DNA from: Aedes albopictus | Lineage: Eukaryota; Arthropoda; Insecta; Diptera; Culicidae | Direction of reading: 5' to 3' | DNA: 64,000 nt | Assembly (NCBI RefSeq): GCF_035046485.1 | Contig: NC_085138.1 | Location: 91,867,266-91,931,265, forward strand | Shown: in pieces, positions 1 to 11,540 of the stretch | How the letters are laid out: the number at the start of each line of letters is the position of its first letter | How positions within the stretch are numbered: the stretch's first letter is position 1 | Made by a program: the position numbers and the translations under genes | Notes under the pieces: model-generated | The model's input: only the letters and a program-made list of their open reading frames with translations | What the model was told of the DNA's origin: nothing | The model's database searches: none

Positions 1-156
1 ACTGTTCCACTTAACATGATTTTTTGTTCATGACAAACGGACCGGATTTCTTAGCGTGTACGAGCCAGCCGTAAAAAAACCATTAAAACGGAAAATCAGC
101 AACAGAATAATTCGAACCGAGACCAACGGCAACGACCCCAGCGAACAAAAAGGACT

Positions 157-1415
157 TGCGATTGGAAACTCGGTACGTGGAACTGCCGATCTCTCAACTT
201 CATTGGGAGCAACCGCATACTCGCCGATCTACTGAAGGACCGCGGGTTCGGCATCGTAGCGCTGCAGGAGGTGTGTTGGACAGGATCCATGGTGCGAACG
301 TTTAGAGGTAATCATACCATCTACCAGAGCTGCGGCAACACACGCGAGCTGGGAACAGCTTTCATCGTGATGGGTGATATGCAGAGGCGCGTATTCGGTT
401 GGTGGCTGATCGACGAAAGAATGTGCAGGTTGATGAGGTCTATTCTTCAACTTCAGCATAATAAACGTGCACAGCCCACACTCCGGAAGTACTGATGATG
501 ACAAGGACGCATTTTACGCGCAGCTCGAACGCGAGTACGAACGCTGCCCAAGCCACGACGTCAAGATCATCATAGGTGATTTGAACGCTCAGGTAGGCCA
601 GGAGGAGGAATTCAGACCGACGATTGGTAAGTTCAGCGCCCACCAGCAGACGAACGAAAACGGGGTACGACTCATTGATTTCGCCGCCTCCAAAAATATG
701 GCCATACGTAGCACCTTTTTCCAAAACAGCCTCCCTTATCGTTACACAGCAGACGGAATCTCAAATCGGCTACGTTCTGATTGACGGACGGCACTTCTCC
801 GACATTATCGACGTCAGGACCTATCGTGGCGTCAACATCGACTCCGACCACTATCTGGTGGTGGTCAAATTGCGCCCAAAACTCTCCGTCATCAACAATG
901 TACGGTACCGGCGACCGTCACGGTACAACCTAGAGCGACTGAAGCAACCGGATGTCGCCTCAGCATACGCGCAGAATCTCGAGGCCGAGTTGCCAGACGA
1001 GGGCGAGCTAGATGAGGCCCCTCTAGAGGACTGCTGGAGTACAGTGAAAACAGCCATCAACGACGCAGCTGAGAGCACCATCGGGTACGTGGAACGGAAT
1101 CGACGGAACGAATGGTTCGACGAAGAGTGCAGAACGGTTTTGGAGGAGAAGAACGCAGCGAGGGCGGTAATGCTGCAGCAAGGGACTCGACAGAACGTGG
1201 AACATTACAAACAGAAGCGGAAACAGCAGACCCGCCTCTTTCGGGAGAAAAAGCGCCGCTTGGAAGAAGCGGAGTGTGAAAAAATAAAACTGCTGAGCCG
1301 TTCCCAAGAAACACGAAAGTTCTATCAGAAGCTCAACGCATCCCGCAACGGCTTCGTGCCGCGAGTCGAAATATGCAGGGATAAAGACGGAGGCCTCCTG
1401 ACGGACGGACGTTAA
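157..1415 (+). pseudogene. RTE-like non-LTR retrotransposon, endonuclease part (broken)
   Basis: This is the 5' half of a retrotransposon ORF2-type protein. An apurinic-like endonuclease domain is readable from about 157. The catalytic glutamate sits in LQEV (Glu codon 268-270), the metal-binding aspartate and asparagine in GDLN (about 575-586), and the terminal SDH triad at 843-851. A charged linker ending near ERNRRNEWFDEEC follows (about 1090-1130). The reading frame shifts near 430-470 and again near 740-760, and an in-frame TAA stands at 1413-1415. The copy therefore cannot make protein. In intact relatives this domain nicks the target DNA for target-primed reverse transcription. The RT domain continues at 1416. 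The clade is my judgement from motif style; I could not compare with a library. Such endonuclease fragments are often mis-annotated in insects as craniofacial development protein 2-like. Confidence 0.85.
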
Positions 1416-2177
1416 ATGATCGAAAGGTGGAAGCAGCACTTCGATCAGCACCTGAACGGCGTGGAGAACGTAGGCACGGGAGCCCACGGCAACGGAGGAA
1501 ACGACAACGCCAGTGCAGCGGAGGACGGAAATGAACCAACTCCCACGCTGAGGGAAGTTAAGGATGCCATTCACCAGCTCAAAACCAACAAAGCAGCTGG
1601 TAAGGATGGTATCGCAGCTGAACTTATCAAGATGGGCCCAGAAAAGTTGGCCACCTGTCTGCATCGGCTGATAGTCAGGATCTGGGAAACCGATCAGCTA
1701 CCGGAGGAGTGGAAGGAAGGGGTAATCTGCCCCATCCACAAGAAAGGCGACCATTCAGAATGTGAGAACTTTAGGGCGATCACTATTTTGAATGCTGCCT
1801 ATAAAGTGCTATCCCAGATCATCTTCCGTCGTCTGTCATTTAAAACGAATGAGTTCGTGGGAAGTTATCAAGCCGGCTTCATCGACGGCCGGTCGACAAT
1901 GGACCAGATCTTTACCGTACGGCAAATCCTCCAGAAATGCCGTGAATACCAGGTTCCAACGCATCACCTGTTCATCGACTTCAAAGCGGCATACGGCAGT
2001 ATCGACTGCGCAGAACTATGGAGAATCATGGACGAAAACGGCTTTCCCGGGAAGCTGACTAGACTGATTAAAGCAACGATGGACGGTGTGCAAAACTGCG
2101 TAAGGGTTTCGGGTGAACTATCCAGTTCATTCGAATCTCGTCGGAGACTGCGACAAGGTGATGGACTCTCATGCCTA
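1416..2177 (+). pseudogene. RTE-like reverse transcriptase, N-terminal part
   Basis: This continues in the same frame after the stop codon at 1413-1415. The finger and palm motifs of a non-LTR reverse transcriptase are clear: NKAAGKDGIAAELIK (about 1590-1630), WKEGVICPIHKKGD (1710-1750), FRAITIL, then the first catalytic aspartate in FIDFKAAY (about 1972-1995) and LRQGDGLSCL at the end. The reading frame is cut at 2177 by an inserted DNA element. The RT resumes after 3551 with LFNIALEGVMRRAG, so joining the two sides restores an ordinary RT layout apart from the other breaks. Substitutions are modest, which suggests this copy is younger than the relic at 55.5-57.3 kb. Confidence 0.88.
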
Positions 2178-2460
2178 CCCAAGCAACCAAAAGTTCGGAT
2201 AAAACAGCATGTTTGGGCTTAATCAGCTATTTTAAGGAAGATGAATAACGTTCTATACAGCTCACTTTTTAAGTAGTTAACCGAACTTGAGTTCACAAAA
2301 AGTACACTTGTGCCGCTGAAAGGAACGCTATTCAGCTTATAAATAAGCTTCCGTAAAATGAAAAACAGGGGGCTTAGTCCTCAAAAGTAATTTTTGATTG
2401 AGACACATTAGCATGTATGGAATCCTAATTAACTGATATCTTAATGTTTTACTTACTGAG

Positions 2461-2520
2461 ATTTGAACTCGGGTTCTCCTCGTTGAAAGCCGGCGCCTTA
2501 CCACTAATCCATGTTTGGAT
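2461..2520 (-). other. tRNA-like relic (A-box and B-box)
   Basis: On the minus strand the sequence has TTAGTGGTAAGG, which resembles a pol III A-box, followed about 35 bases later by GAGTTCAAATC, a degenerate B-box. The order and spacing match a tRNA or tRNA-derived SINE head. No convincing full cloverleaf was found, so I do not call a functional tRNA. It lies inside the 2178-3549 element. Confidence 0.4.
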
Positions 2521-3092
2521 TATTAAACACTGAGGGATTTTACTCAATGTGCTGATATCATTTATTAGTGCTCAATTAGGTTCGCGTGTGAACTTTCTCT
2601 GAACTTGAAATACTCTGCGAGACAAACTTTTTGAAGCCGAAAGTTCGGAAGAAGTTTACGTGGAACTTCTTGTGAACTTACACAGTTTGACATTTTCAGT
2701 TTGTTTTGCTTCGCAGTTTAGGCAAGTGCACAGCAATAAATTAGTGCCAGTGTCGGTAATTCGGAAAAGATTTTCAGTTTTCAGTGACTACGATCGCGTC
2801 GATCACCGGTGCTGGCGCGACAAGTGAAACGGGATGGAAAACATCCATCAAAACTGGAAGGCTTTTGCTGTAGCCGAAAAAAAAAACTCCGGCGGAACAC
2901 TGGGTGGAGCAGTTGCTCGCTGAGAGAGCAGCCTTTGAGCCACAAAATACGGATTCTGTGGATTTCAAGTAAGTACGTTGAAATATAATAGTGAAACAGA
3001 GTGTACTTGTGAAATTAACACAATCTGTGGCTGCTGAGCTCGATTGCCGAGTGATTTAATTGAATGTGAACTTTTTCCGAGCTCCGCTGTCT

Positions 3093-3196
3093 CCGAAGTT
3101 CATGTGAAGTTCACTTTTGGTACGGTTAATATTTATCCGAACTTCATGTTTCCGAAGTTCATATGAAGTTCACTTTTGGTACGGTTAATATTTATC
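3093..3196 (+). repeat. 59-bp direct duplication inside the 2178-3549 element
   Basis: A block starting CCGAAGTTCA and ending GGTTAATATTTATC begins at 3093 and again at 3152, giving a 59-bp period and nearly two copies. Each copy holds GAAGTTC and GAACTTC palindromic motifs. Confidence 0.8.
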
Positions 3197-3551
3197 AGAA
3201 CATAGAGTAGTAAGTTCAAAACAAGTTCGGAACGGAGAATTTCAAGTTGTTGTTATATGTCCATTTGAACTGTATTTGAACTTTAGTGGCACGCAAAAGT
3301 TCAACATGAGTTCGGTTAAAATTTTATTGAACTCTTCCCTAAAGTTCAAAGTAAGTTTTTTTCTGAACCTTTTTTCGACTTCAATGTCGTTTTGAAGAGA
3401 AGTCAAAAGCTTGTATATGTACTTCCAAGTTCATAAGCAATACATGAGTAACTTTTTTGGAGAATCAAGTTCAATGAAACCAAAATTGAACCAAATTTGA
3501 ACTTCTGAGTTCGTTCTTCAAGTGAAATCCGAACTTTTGGTTGCTTGGGTA

Positions 3552-4440
3552 CTCTTCAACATCGCTCTGGAAGGTGTGATGCGACGAGCTGGGCTCAACA
3601 ACCGGGGAACGATTTTCACAAAATCCGGTCAATTTGTGTGCTTTGCGGACGACATGGACATTATTGCCAGAACATTTGGAACGGTGGCAGAGCTGTACAC
3701 CCGCCAGAAACGCGAAGCAAGAAAGGTCGGACCTGGTGGTGAATGCCTCAAAAACAAAGTACATGCTGGTAGGCGGAACCGAACACGACCGGATCCGTCT
3801 GGGTAGTAGTGTTACGATAGACGGGGATACTTTCGAGGTGGTGGAGGAATTCGTCTATCTCGGATCCTTACTGACGGCTGACAACAACGTGAGCCGTGAA
3901 ATTCGGAGGCGCATCATCAGCGGAAGTCGGGCCTACTACGGGCTCCAGAAGAACTGCGGTCGAAAAAGATTCACCCACGCACCAAATGCACCATGTACAA
4001 AACGCTAATTAGACCGGTGGTCCTCTACGGGCACGAGATATGGACCATGCTCGAGGAGGACCTGCAAGCACTCGGAGTTTTCGAGCGACACGTGCTAAGG
4101 ACGACCTTCGGTGGTGTGCAGGAGAACGGTGTGTGGCGGAGAAGGATGAACCACGAGCTCGCTGCACTTTACGGCGAACCCAGCATCCAGAAGGTGGCCA
4201 AAGTCGGAAGGATACGGTGGGCAGGGCATGTTGCAAGAATGCCGGATAACAACCCTGCAAAGCTGGTGTTTGCAACTGATCCGGTTGGCACAAGAAGGCG
4301 TGGAGAGCAGAGAGCACGATGGGCGGACCAGGTGGAGCGTGACCTGGCGAACATTGAGCGCGACCGAGGATGGAGAGCGGCAGGTTCAAACCGAGTATTG
4401 TGGCGTACTTTTGTATGTCTTGTTTTAAATGTGATGTTGA
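3552..4440 (+). pseudogene. RTE-like reverse transcriptase, C-terminal part (broken)
   Basis: The RT resumes directly after the inserted element with LFNIALEGVMRRAG. The catalytic FADD box is at 3642-3653. Downstream come VVNASKTKYMLVGG and EEFVYLGSLLTADN, then a C-terminal region with TLIRPVVLYGHEIW and RIRWAGHVARMPD typical of this retrotransposon type. Frameshifts lie near 3725 and between about 3950 and 3990. The coding similarity ends near 4400, followed by a short 3' segment with AAATGT-type repeats around 4443-4462. With the two upstream entries it forms one degenerate copy spanning the window start to about 4460; the 5' end may lie outside the window. Confidence 0.87.
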
Positions 4441-4460
4441 ACAAATAAATGTAAATGTAG

Positions 4461-6730
4461 GACTTGGCGAGCAAAAAAAAACAGCAAAAGTAGCGAAGAA
4501 ATAAAAGCACGGGGAATGCTCTAATTCATTAGAATAGGATGGTGGTGTGTTGATTTTGTCAAGCTCTCTTCTCGGTGCACTATAACAAAATACCTTCATA
4601 AAGAATCCATCCATTCTAAAAAAAAATACATGTCGATGTCGAAGTACTGTGACAAGCCAAATTTCAGATGGAAATCCGTTTCCCTTTCGTGAAATCATCC
4701 TTGCTTGGGTAAGCTGATGTGGCTGTCACAATTCACAATGCTGATGATGGAACCTGATGAACGAACACAGCAACACACCGCTACCTACCTAACCTTGTTT
4801 ATCATTTTCAAGCTCGGTTGGGTAAAGATGAGAACACGTGTAACCGTGGTCGACTTCGAGCTTGCCAAACATGAATATTTTATAGATTTAAACAAATTTT
4901 CTCGTGTGAGCTGCTGTTCATGATTCTATCAATGCTAGAAATCTGGAGCTTGAAACATGTGACCGGTTAGGATGATTCACCTTATAGAAAATTTCGACAA
5001 TGATTTTTCTTAAGGACCTAACTGACTTGATCGATTTCTCTTCGTCGACTTTCGCTTTCGCTAATAACTTGATCAAAACAAACAAAATCATTATTATTTT
5101 TGTTTCTAGAGCAAGATGTAGTCGTCGTCTTCGCATTTCTACTAAAAAATCTTTGGAAAACTTAATACACTTTCTGTAATAACACAAAGAAAGGATTGAT
5201 GAAGAGTAATCGAAAATGTCTGTTCGGCCCTAATGAAGAATCAGAGTCGATTTGTTAGTTAGTGGAAGAAATTCGAAGAGAATTAAAAAATATAGAATAA
5301 AATGATGAAAATTAATAACAATTGAGAATACAGCGCAGTTGAAACAGAACTTAGTTAGCAATCAATTCCCATTTTCCAAATAAACCACAATAACAACAAC
5401 TCATCCCAAAAGCTCAGCCTGCCGTCAATTTCCCAGACCATATGACATAAAAATCATTCTCAGTTCGGGGGGAGGATGAGCGATTCGATACAAACAAGCT
5501 TTGAAAGCAGCTACACTGTTATCGAAAAGACGACGGCGTTGGGGCCTAACATGCAGTATACTTGTGACTCTATTATCAGCACGCGCAGACGGTAAATCTC
5601 GTTTCCCATCATAGCATAATCCGAAGGTTGTGTGGTGCTTCGCGAATCCTTTCTCACGCGTAAAGAGCTCGAGCCAGGATCCTGGGGAACCGTGGGCTGA
5701 TGGCGATTTGGTATCGTGTCCATAAGGGAGTTGAATAATTCGGGGATGATCAATTTACCTCCCACTTACGGTACGGTTTGAACTTGCTTTAGCCATCCTG
5801 CAAACACCGGCACCACTGTGTACAGCTGCGAGCGCGCTAAACAGGCAATATTCCGCCAATATCGCGCCGTCATATCACCAGAGAGGGCCAATAAATATGA
5901 TAATTTAGAATTTAATAAATGTGTTTTCTGGCGCATGTACGTTTGTACGTACATAGGTACAGAACGTGGTTTGTACGTAGGTAGCTCGCTCGCCTGCTTA
6001 CTGAACGTCCCAAAGGGCCAATATGTTGGTGTTTGCTGCCGTGTCGTCGGCTTACGCGGCGAAGATCCGTTTCGCAAATTGGAAACAATCACCTCATTGT
6101 GCTGTGTCGCTCACTGTCGATGGGGGGAGCTTCAGGGAATCAAGAAGGGGGCTTGTGGAATCCCCAACGTCAACAAATCTTACGAGTTGTCGAAACGTGT
6201 TCGTTCGCATATGGTGGCACGAGTGAAAAGTTGTTAATTCTCATGTTGGTGGGCGAAGGATTAGAGCAGCGAGAATCGTTGTTTGCGTAATGGATCAGAT
6301 GGTGTGGTGATCCATTTCAAAAGTTATCGAGAAAAGAATGCTTGCATTTAGATTCTCAATAAAGATTAAACATTTGTTGGACGATATTCGACCATGAATC
6401 AAGATGGATTTGGAAGTAAACTTATTTCCTATTTTTTCAGAAGTTTGTACTACCATTTCAATAATTGGATGTAGCAATTTTGTGCTTAAACGATGGGATA
6501 TCGTGTCTTCTACCTACAAATGCTGTTTAAAAATAGTCATGTTAATTGGTTCTATTTCACCGTAGGCCACCACCACCATAGCTAATTCTAAATATACCTT
6601 CCAAGAACGTAGATACAGCATGAATCGGAGAGCTTGTCGATAAAAAACATTGGATAGCAGCGAAAACATTCTCTTTCCCATGAAACGAAAAAAAAAAACA
6701 AAACTCGTTGTGCCTATTCCTTTGGTAGCT
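4461..6730. other. No recognised feature
   Basis: I see no convincing gene, RNA or repeat boundary here. An open stretch of 139 codons at 5818-6237 (+) has a skewed Cys/Arg-rich composition, no recognised domain and no support beyond being open. GTACGT-rich sequence occurs around 5936-5980. Confidence 0.5.
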
Positions 6731-6734
6731 CTCT

Positions 6735-6960
6735 TCTTTTAGGAGTAATGTCCACATTTGGACAAAGCCTGTTTCTGAGCTTAGTGTTTTATAAACACTT
6801 TCACAGTCATTTGCTGAGAGCTTCCTCTACTAATGACCATTTAGCATGCGCTGTGTATTTCGTGTGGTGGTAGGCACGAAGACGCTCTATGCCCAACTAT
6901 GTCAATGTTCCTGGAACGACCGGAAATCGAACCCACCACTCTTAGCATAGTATTGCAAAA
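6735..6960 (-). mobile_element. Old tRNA-derived SINE, Feilai-like
   Basis: Read on the minus strand, a B-box-like GGGTTCGATTTCC (about 6925-6940) is followed by a body containing ACTGTGAAAGTGTTTATAAA and ACACTAAGCTCAGAAACAGG. The same order occurs in the well-preserved SINE at 56326-56595, where the matching block is ACTGTGGAAGTGCTCAAAG. The tail is short (AAAAGAAGAG near 6733-6742) and no clean target duplication was found, so this copy is older. Confidence 0.75.
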
Positions 6961-7081
6961 ATATCCACGCGATTACTGATTCATCTATTTGAGTCCTCTT
7001 CGTGGTAATACGAGTGCACTATTTTTGGCGAACTTTTTCCACCTCCTCGGTAAAGAAAATAATCCATCGCAAGGCAGGATT

Positions 7082-7236
7082 CTATAACATTTACCCGAAA
7101 ACCATTTACCCGAAAGACATTTACCCGAAAATCATTTACCCGAATGTAACACATACCCGAATGCCAAATACCCGAATGCGACATTTACCCGAACGCGACA
7201 CATACCCGAATGCGACATTTACCCGAATAGTTTATT
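7082..7236 (+). repeat. Left terminal array, (AC)ATTTACCCGAA
   Basis: About ten copies of a 13-17 bp unit with core TACCCGAA. It is the inverted counterpart of the array at 9617-9808. Confidence 0.9.
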
Positions 7237-9616
7237 ACTCTGCAAAAATTATGATTTTGTGAGTAAAGTTCATTTGTTTTGTTCAATGAAAAAAGTACAT
7301 GTATTATTTTGTATTGCGGCTCAGACAAATATTTCTAATGTCGAATTCCTCAAAAACACATTTTATTAAATTTTCTCTGAAATGATCCGCGATAAGAATT
7401 CACAGGGCAAATACCTGAATAAAACTAATCACTGCAGCTTGATATGTTTGTGTTTGCTGTTGGCATTCCCTCTAGAGATTTACCCTTCTTTGATTCATAA
7501 GCTGTTCTTTCGATAAGCAAAGAACAGTTTATGATTTAAAGAAGATAAATACTCTATTTATGGCCGAATGGTTATAAAATCGAATCGATTAGAGAACAGC
7601 CCTCGGCAAATCAACATATCATTAGAAAAAAAAATTGATAAAAAAGCTTGCAATTTGTTCACGATACAGAACATCCTGTTACTAAAAGAAGGGAAAATTC
7701 TTAGGTGTAGACTTGGAATCCATCACTCAATCCTGTAAAAATGTAATTAAGAAGAACATCCTATGATCGAAAGAATAAAAAAAAACTCATATACAGTTAG
7801 TAGTGCGAACGCCAATAAAATAAGCAGCAGTACAACTCGAAAGAGCAGCCTTTGAAGAGAAGAAGGAAAAATCTCCGAAGATTAGGAATAGTTTGGCCAC
7901 CAAACAAATTAGTGAGGTTAACACTATTTCTGTAAAAGAAACTCTACCAAATTACCCCTAATGCCACGGTCCGAAATCCATAACCCCGAATAGGCCTTTA
8001 TCGCAAAAGCCGTTACCCCGAATGGGTCATTACCCCATTATACGTAGAGAAATGGATAGTTAGCCCAGCATACTAACCGAGTGATCATTAGGCCGAAAAA
8101 AGTGATAGATCGATCGATTAGCAGGCCTCGAAAGAACAGTCTATTCTAAAAAATAAAGAAAATATCTGATCAAGTGGCTAATTTGGTGTAAATCTTAACT
8201 TGAAAAACAGCTTATTATTCAAAGAAGGACAAATCTTTCGGAGTTAGAAGTTCGTGCGCAAATAAACTATATAACATTCCAACTCGGAAAATAGCCTCTA
8301 TTTTCAGTTCGGTCGACCAACTCAGCAACAGTACACAGTTGGACTCTGCAAATTCAAAAGAACAGCCTATTTTAAAAAGAAGGCAAATACTAGAAGAAGT
8401 GGAGAATACTTGCAGCATGGCTGCTAAATTGTTACCGAGTATATAAATGTTTATAAGTAGCTCAAAGCGGCTTGTGTTGTTGAAATGTAATAGCTTGGTA
8501 ATGAAAAAGTCATTACATTCGAATGTTTAGTTATGCTAAAAACAGTACAATTTATCTCAAACTTCTTGGTGACAATTTAGCATTCATCCTCATGACTTTC
8601 GGCATGAATGATTTTTAGCCGAATGGCTCGATGTCTTTTCGGGCATTCTCACTTATCGGAAAGCTAGCCATTTGACAAGATCTTGGGCAAGAGTTCGGTT
8701 CCAAATGAATTAAAATGAAAACGAACTTCGTGGGGGTATGATTATAAGATCGTCTATTTGAAAGAACATTCAACATTTAAAAGAAGGAAACATTTCAGAT
8801 TAAAATACTTATAGCTTTCAAAGAAATAGCTATAATTTCGAAAGAACTTTCATAGCTTGAAATAAAAAGAATTCTCAAATAAAAACTTCAACAACTATAT
8901 TGTAACAGCATTTTATAGTTCCAAAGAATAGCCAATAATAAGAAGAAGGGAGAATTATTTATTAAAATATTATTCGGAATTAGCACCAATAGCAAATGTT
9001 TAAGCATATTTTAAGAGAACACAATAGTTTCAAAAAAGGCCGGTTAGGTAAGCATACTGAGCTCTTCAGGATCTATATTTGAATAGACAAGTACATCGTC
9101 TTCGGCCATCGGATATGCACACTGAATATCAGGCAAAATGTTTGAATCAGCAACCTCTCCCTTCGTCGCAGTTTTCCTAAATGCACTGCATTTGCTTTTT
9201 ATGTTTCCGTAAACCCTTATTTTTTTATTTCTTTTTATTAGGGATTTTTAACTTATGCTAATTTCTCCCTCTAAGTAAACTTTTCATGAATCACAACGTT
9301 GCTAAAGATTGCCCAAGGATTATTCTTTTCTAACTGAATAAGTTTTATCAACTTAAATTGTCCACAGTGAACACTTTTTGGGCGACCTCCTGAATGATTT
9401 CGGGTTGGCGTTCGGGCTTGTGATGTGGAGACGTTAAAAAAACAAAACATTAAAAATTCCTCAAATTAAAATTGCATTTTGACCGCCAGTTAGTCTTGTA
9501 CCAGTGGCCTGATGATTATAAGATCTAACGAAAGCCGGCTGTATAACACCGGGTCATAACATATTTATTATTGACAAATCATATGGGGATCAAGTCCACG
9601 GTTTTATTTTGCATTT

Positions 9617-9808
9617 TTCGGGTAAGTGTCGCATTCGGGTAAATGTCGTATTCGGGTAAATGTCGTATTCGGGTGAATGTCGTATTCGGGTAAATGTCGC
9701 ATTCGGGTAAATGTCGCATTCGGGTATTTGTCGCATTCGGGTAAATGACGTTCGGGTAAATGTCATTCGGGTAAATGTGTTTCGGGTAAATGGTTTTCGG
9801 GTAAATGT
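9617..9808 (-). repeat. Right terminal array, TTCGGGTAAATGT
   Basis: About twelve copies of TTCGGGTAAATG(TCG/TCA), inverted relative to the left array. The outermost units match the left outermost units best, so the ends are under positional constraint or share a recent origin. Confidence 0.9.
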
Positions 9809-10149
9809 TATAGAACCCAAGGCAGGTACCTACATGATGTTTTCTAAAACAAACAGAATCATGTTCGGTTCGCCGGGAGCTTGGCTACCAGGAAAAGGTG
9901 GTACAACATTGCTTGGTTAGGCGAAAACACAATCCATCTTCCACGTCTGAATGTAGGCGAACATCGACGTTCGGTATTCTTGAAATTGATTCTTTTGTCG
10001 CTTAGGTCAGCAAGAGCCGAAGCATATGTTCTTACTTACAACGAGCGATAGACTTCAATTCACACATGTGCTGATAACTTTTGAAAGTGGAAATATACAT
10101 TTCCAATTGTTTGATATGTTGTTAAATAGGGTAGAAATATACTTCACTA

Positions 10150-10330
10150 TATGCATTAATTCCCGTCATATCAGATAAAAAATAGCCAATAATTAGAGTT
10201 AGAGTTCCTTTTTTTTTACCAATGACTCATTAGATTAGACTATTGATACACAGCCTTAGATAGCACTAGAAATCGAATAATTACTCAAAATTTAACACTT
10301 CATTTTCACTCCACTTACGACATTTTTTTC
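10150..10330 (+). repeat. Dispersed repeat, copy 1
   Basis: This stretch (AATTCCCGTCATATCAGA ... ATCGAATAATTAC ... TTTCACTCCAC) recurs in two separated pieces at 19425-19545 and 24590-24645, on either side of the CR1-like element. It therefore acts as an approximate empty-site relative of the CR1 insertion locus. Confidence 0.6.
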
Positions 10331-10462
10331 TCGTTTTGCGTATTACGAAGGCAACCGCTCCAAAGCAGCAGCTAGCCGAATTGTTCTTCATCATCGTTCA
10401 ATTTTCACTTCGCCAGATTCACTTATTGAAATGACCTTCAATTCACATCCCACGAGAGCTCT

Positions 10463-10825
10463 GTGGCACTTCAAAGTTGGATTGCACTGCTGCAGAGCAA
10501 AAGCTGCTTAATAAATGAAATTAATTGTTTTTTTATTGCGTCGGTAAATTGTAAACAACAAGCAGTTTTCAGGGAAAATGCAGACAAATGTGTGCGTGGA
10601 TTTTGTGCACACGAAGCATCGTATTCCACAACCACAGAGAAAAATTTCTTCGTTACACTGTGATGGCGTTTTACGATCTGGTGATTATTAATCAACTCAA
10701 CAAAAATTTAAAACGAAATATTTTGGTCGTTATTCTAAACCTTTTTGGATTCGATTGCGATAGATTTTAGCTTGAAAATGGCTCTTCCAGTCTGGAAAAA
10801 AAATCAAATCCAGCTATTTAATCTT
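10463..10825. other. No recognised feature
   Basis: Short open frames only. No domain or repeat boundary recognised. Confidence 0.4.
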
Positions 10826-10861
10826 GTCCGACGTTTCGGTCTCATTTAGGACCTTCCTTAG
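10826..10861 (-). ncRNA. Hammerhead-ribozyme-like relic
   Basis: On the minus strand the sequence runs CTAAGGA, then GGTC-CTAAATGA-GACC (a 4-bp stem and 8-nt loop), then GAAAC and GTCGGAC. The order matches the hammerhead core: CUGAUGA box, stem II, GAAAC. The first box differs from the consensus at two positions, so it is probably inactive. Hammerheads with this layout are known in Penelope-like retroelements; that link is inference. Confidence 0.35.
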
Positions 10862-11229
10862 GTTGGGATTCGGTAACCCTGACCGGAAAAAACCCTTCCA
10901 AAATTTTACCGCTCTGGTACTTGACACCTTGCGCTTGATCGATCACCATTGCAATGTGGGCTTCGTGGCCGTGCGGCTAGAGGCATCAGTCATCTACAGG
11001 GTGCGACAGGAAAAAATGCGAAAAGTTCAAGGCACTATTACACACTAAATGTGGGATATATATGACTATTTTTTCATGACAGTGTATCAGTCAATGTTTA
11101 TATTCTAGCACTGCAAAATAAAAATGAACATATTTGATGTTTAAAATGTGATAACACAGATCGAAAAAAAAGTGTAAAATTCTGTGACATATGATGCACA
11201 TAATTGGAGCGAGGGATATCACAGAAGTT

Positions 11230-11415
11230 TACATGACATATAATGTAAAGTTCATGAATGATCATGTAAACTTCCATTATATGTCATGTAATTTAGCATG
11301 ACTCTGAGTGTTTACATGACATATAACACAAATTTACTTGATATATCATGTAAACCATCATAACATTAAGTTTACATGACTAAAATGAAGTTTACATGAT
11401 GTATAAATCTCATGT
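11230..11415. repeat. Cluster of GTTTACATGA motifs in both orientations
   Basis: At least seven copies of GTTTACATGA or TCATGTAAAC occur in under 200 bp, several followed by CATATAA. Because both orientations alternate, the region can form several small hairpins. It lies inside the 10997-13506 element. Confidence 0.75.
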
Positions 11416-11540
11416 TTTATATCTGTGAATGTAAGCCTAATAAGCGGGTATCTAAATGACTATGACAGTAAAAAATAGCTATAATTCGATGAACAACCAG
11501 ACCACACTGATCCAGAGCCATGTAGTTTCACATACTAGAT

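Larger units (their letters stand above)
2178..3549. mobile_element. Non-autonomous TIR element with TA target duplication
   Basis: This 1372-bp insertion splits the RT of the surrounding retrotransposon. Its ends are inverted: CCCAAGCAACCAAAAGTTCG at the left (2178-2197) and the reverse complement at the right (ending 3549), continuing to about 23 bp. The dinucleotide TA is present on both sides (2176-2177 and 3550-3551) and occurs once in the expected RT coding sequence. TA duplication fits Tc1/mariner-type transposition. There is no transposase ORF. The body is loaded with GAACTT/AAGTTC hexamers (roughly 25 by eye), contains a 59-bp direct repeat and a tRNA-like stretch. Confidence 0.88.
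7078..9817. mobile_element. Element with inverted terminal arrays of TTACCCGAA repeats
   Basis: The left end reads GATTCTATAAC then ATTTACCCGAA repeats; the right end is the inverted counterpart, finishing GTTATAGAACC. A perfect 8-9 bp direct repeat, CAAGGCAGG, flanks the element at 7070-7078 and 9818-9826, as expected for a hAT-like or Mutator-like target duplication. The ~2.74 kb interval has no transposase ORF. Its interior is AT-rich and carries many imperfect copies of a GAAAGAACAGCC...AAAGAAGG motif (for example near 7840, 8130, 8360, 8760). Similar text occurs at 45620-45740. Confidence 0.82.

Noticed and set aside
4701..4711. TTGCTTGGGTA matching the TIR end of the 2178-3549 element
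   Set aside because: Only 11 bases match and no partner end or TA-bounded unit was found.
5818..6237. 139-codon open frame
   Set aside because: No domain, no repeat of the frame elsewhere, and overlapping open frames in other phases. No reason to call a gene.
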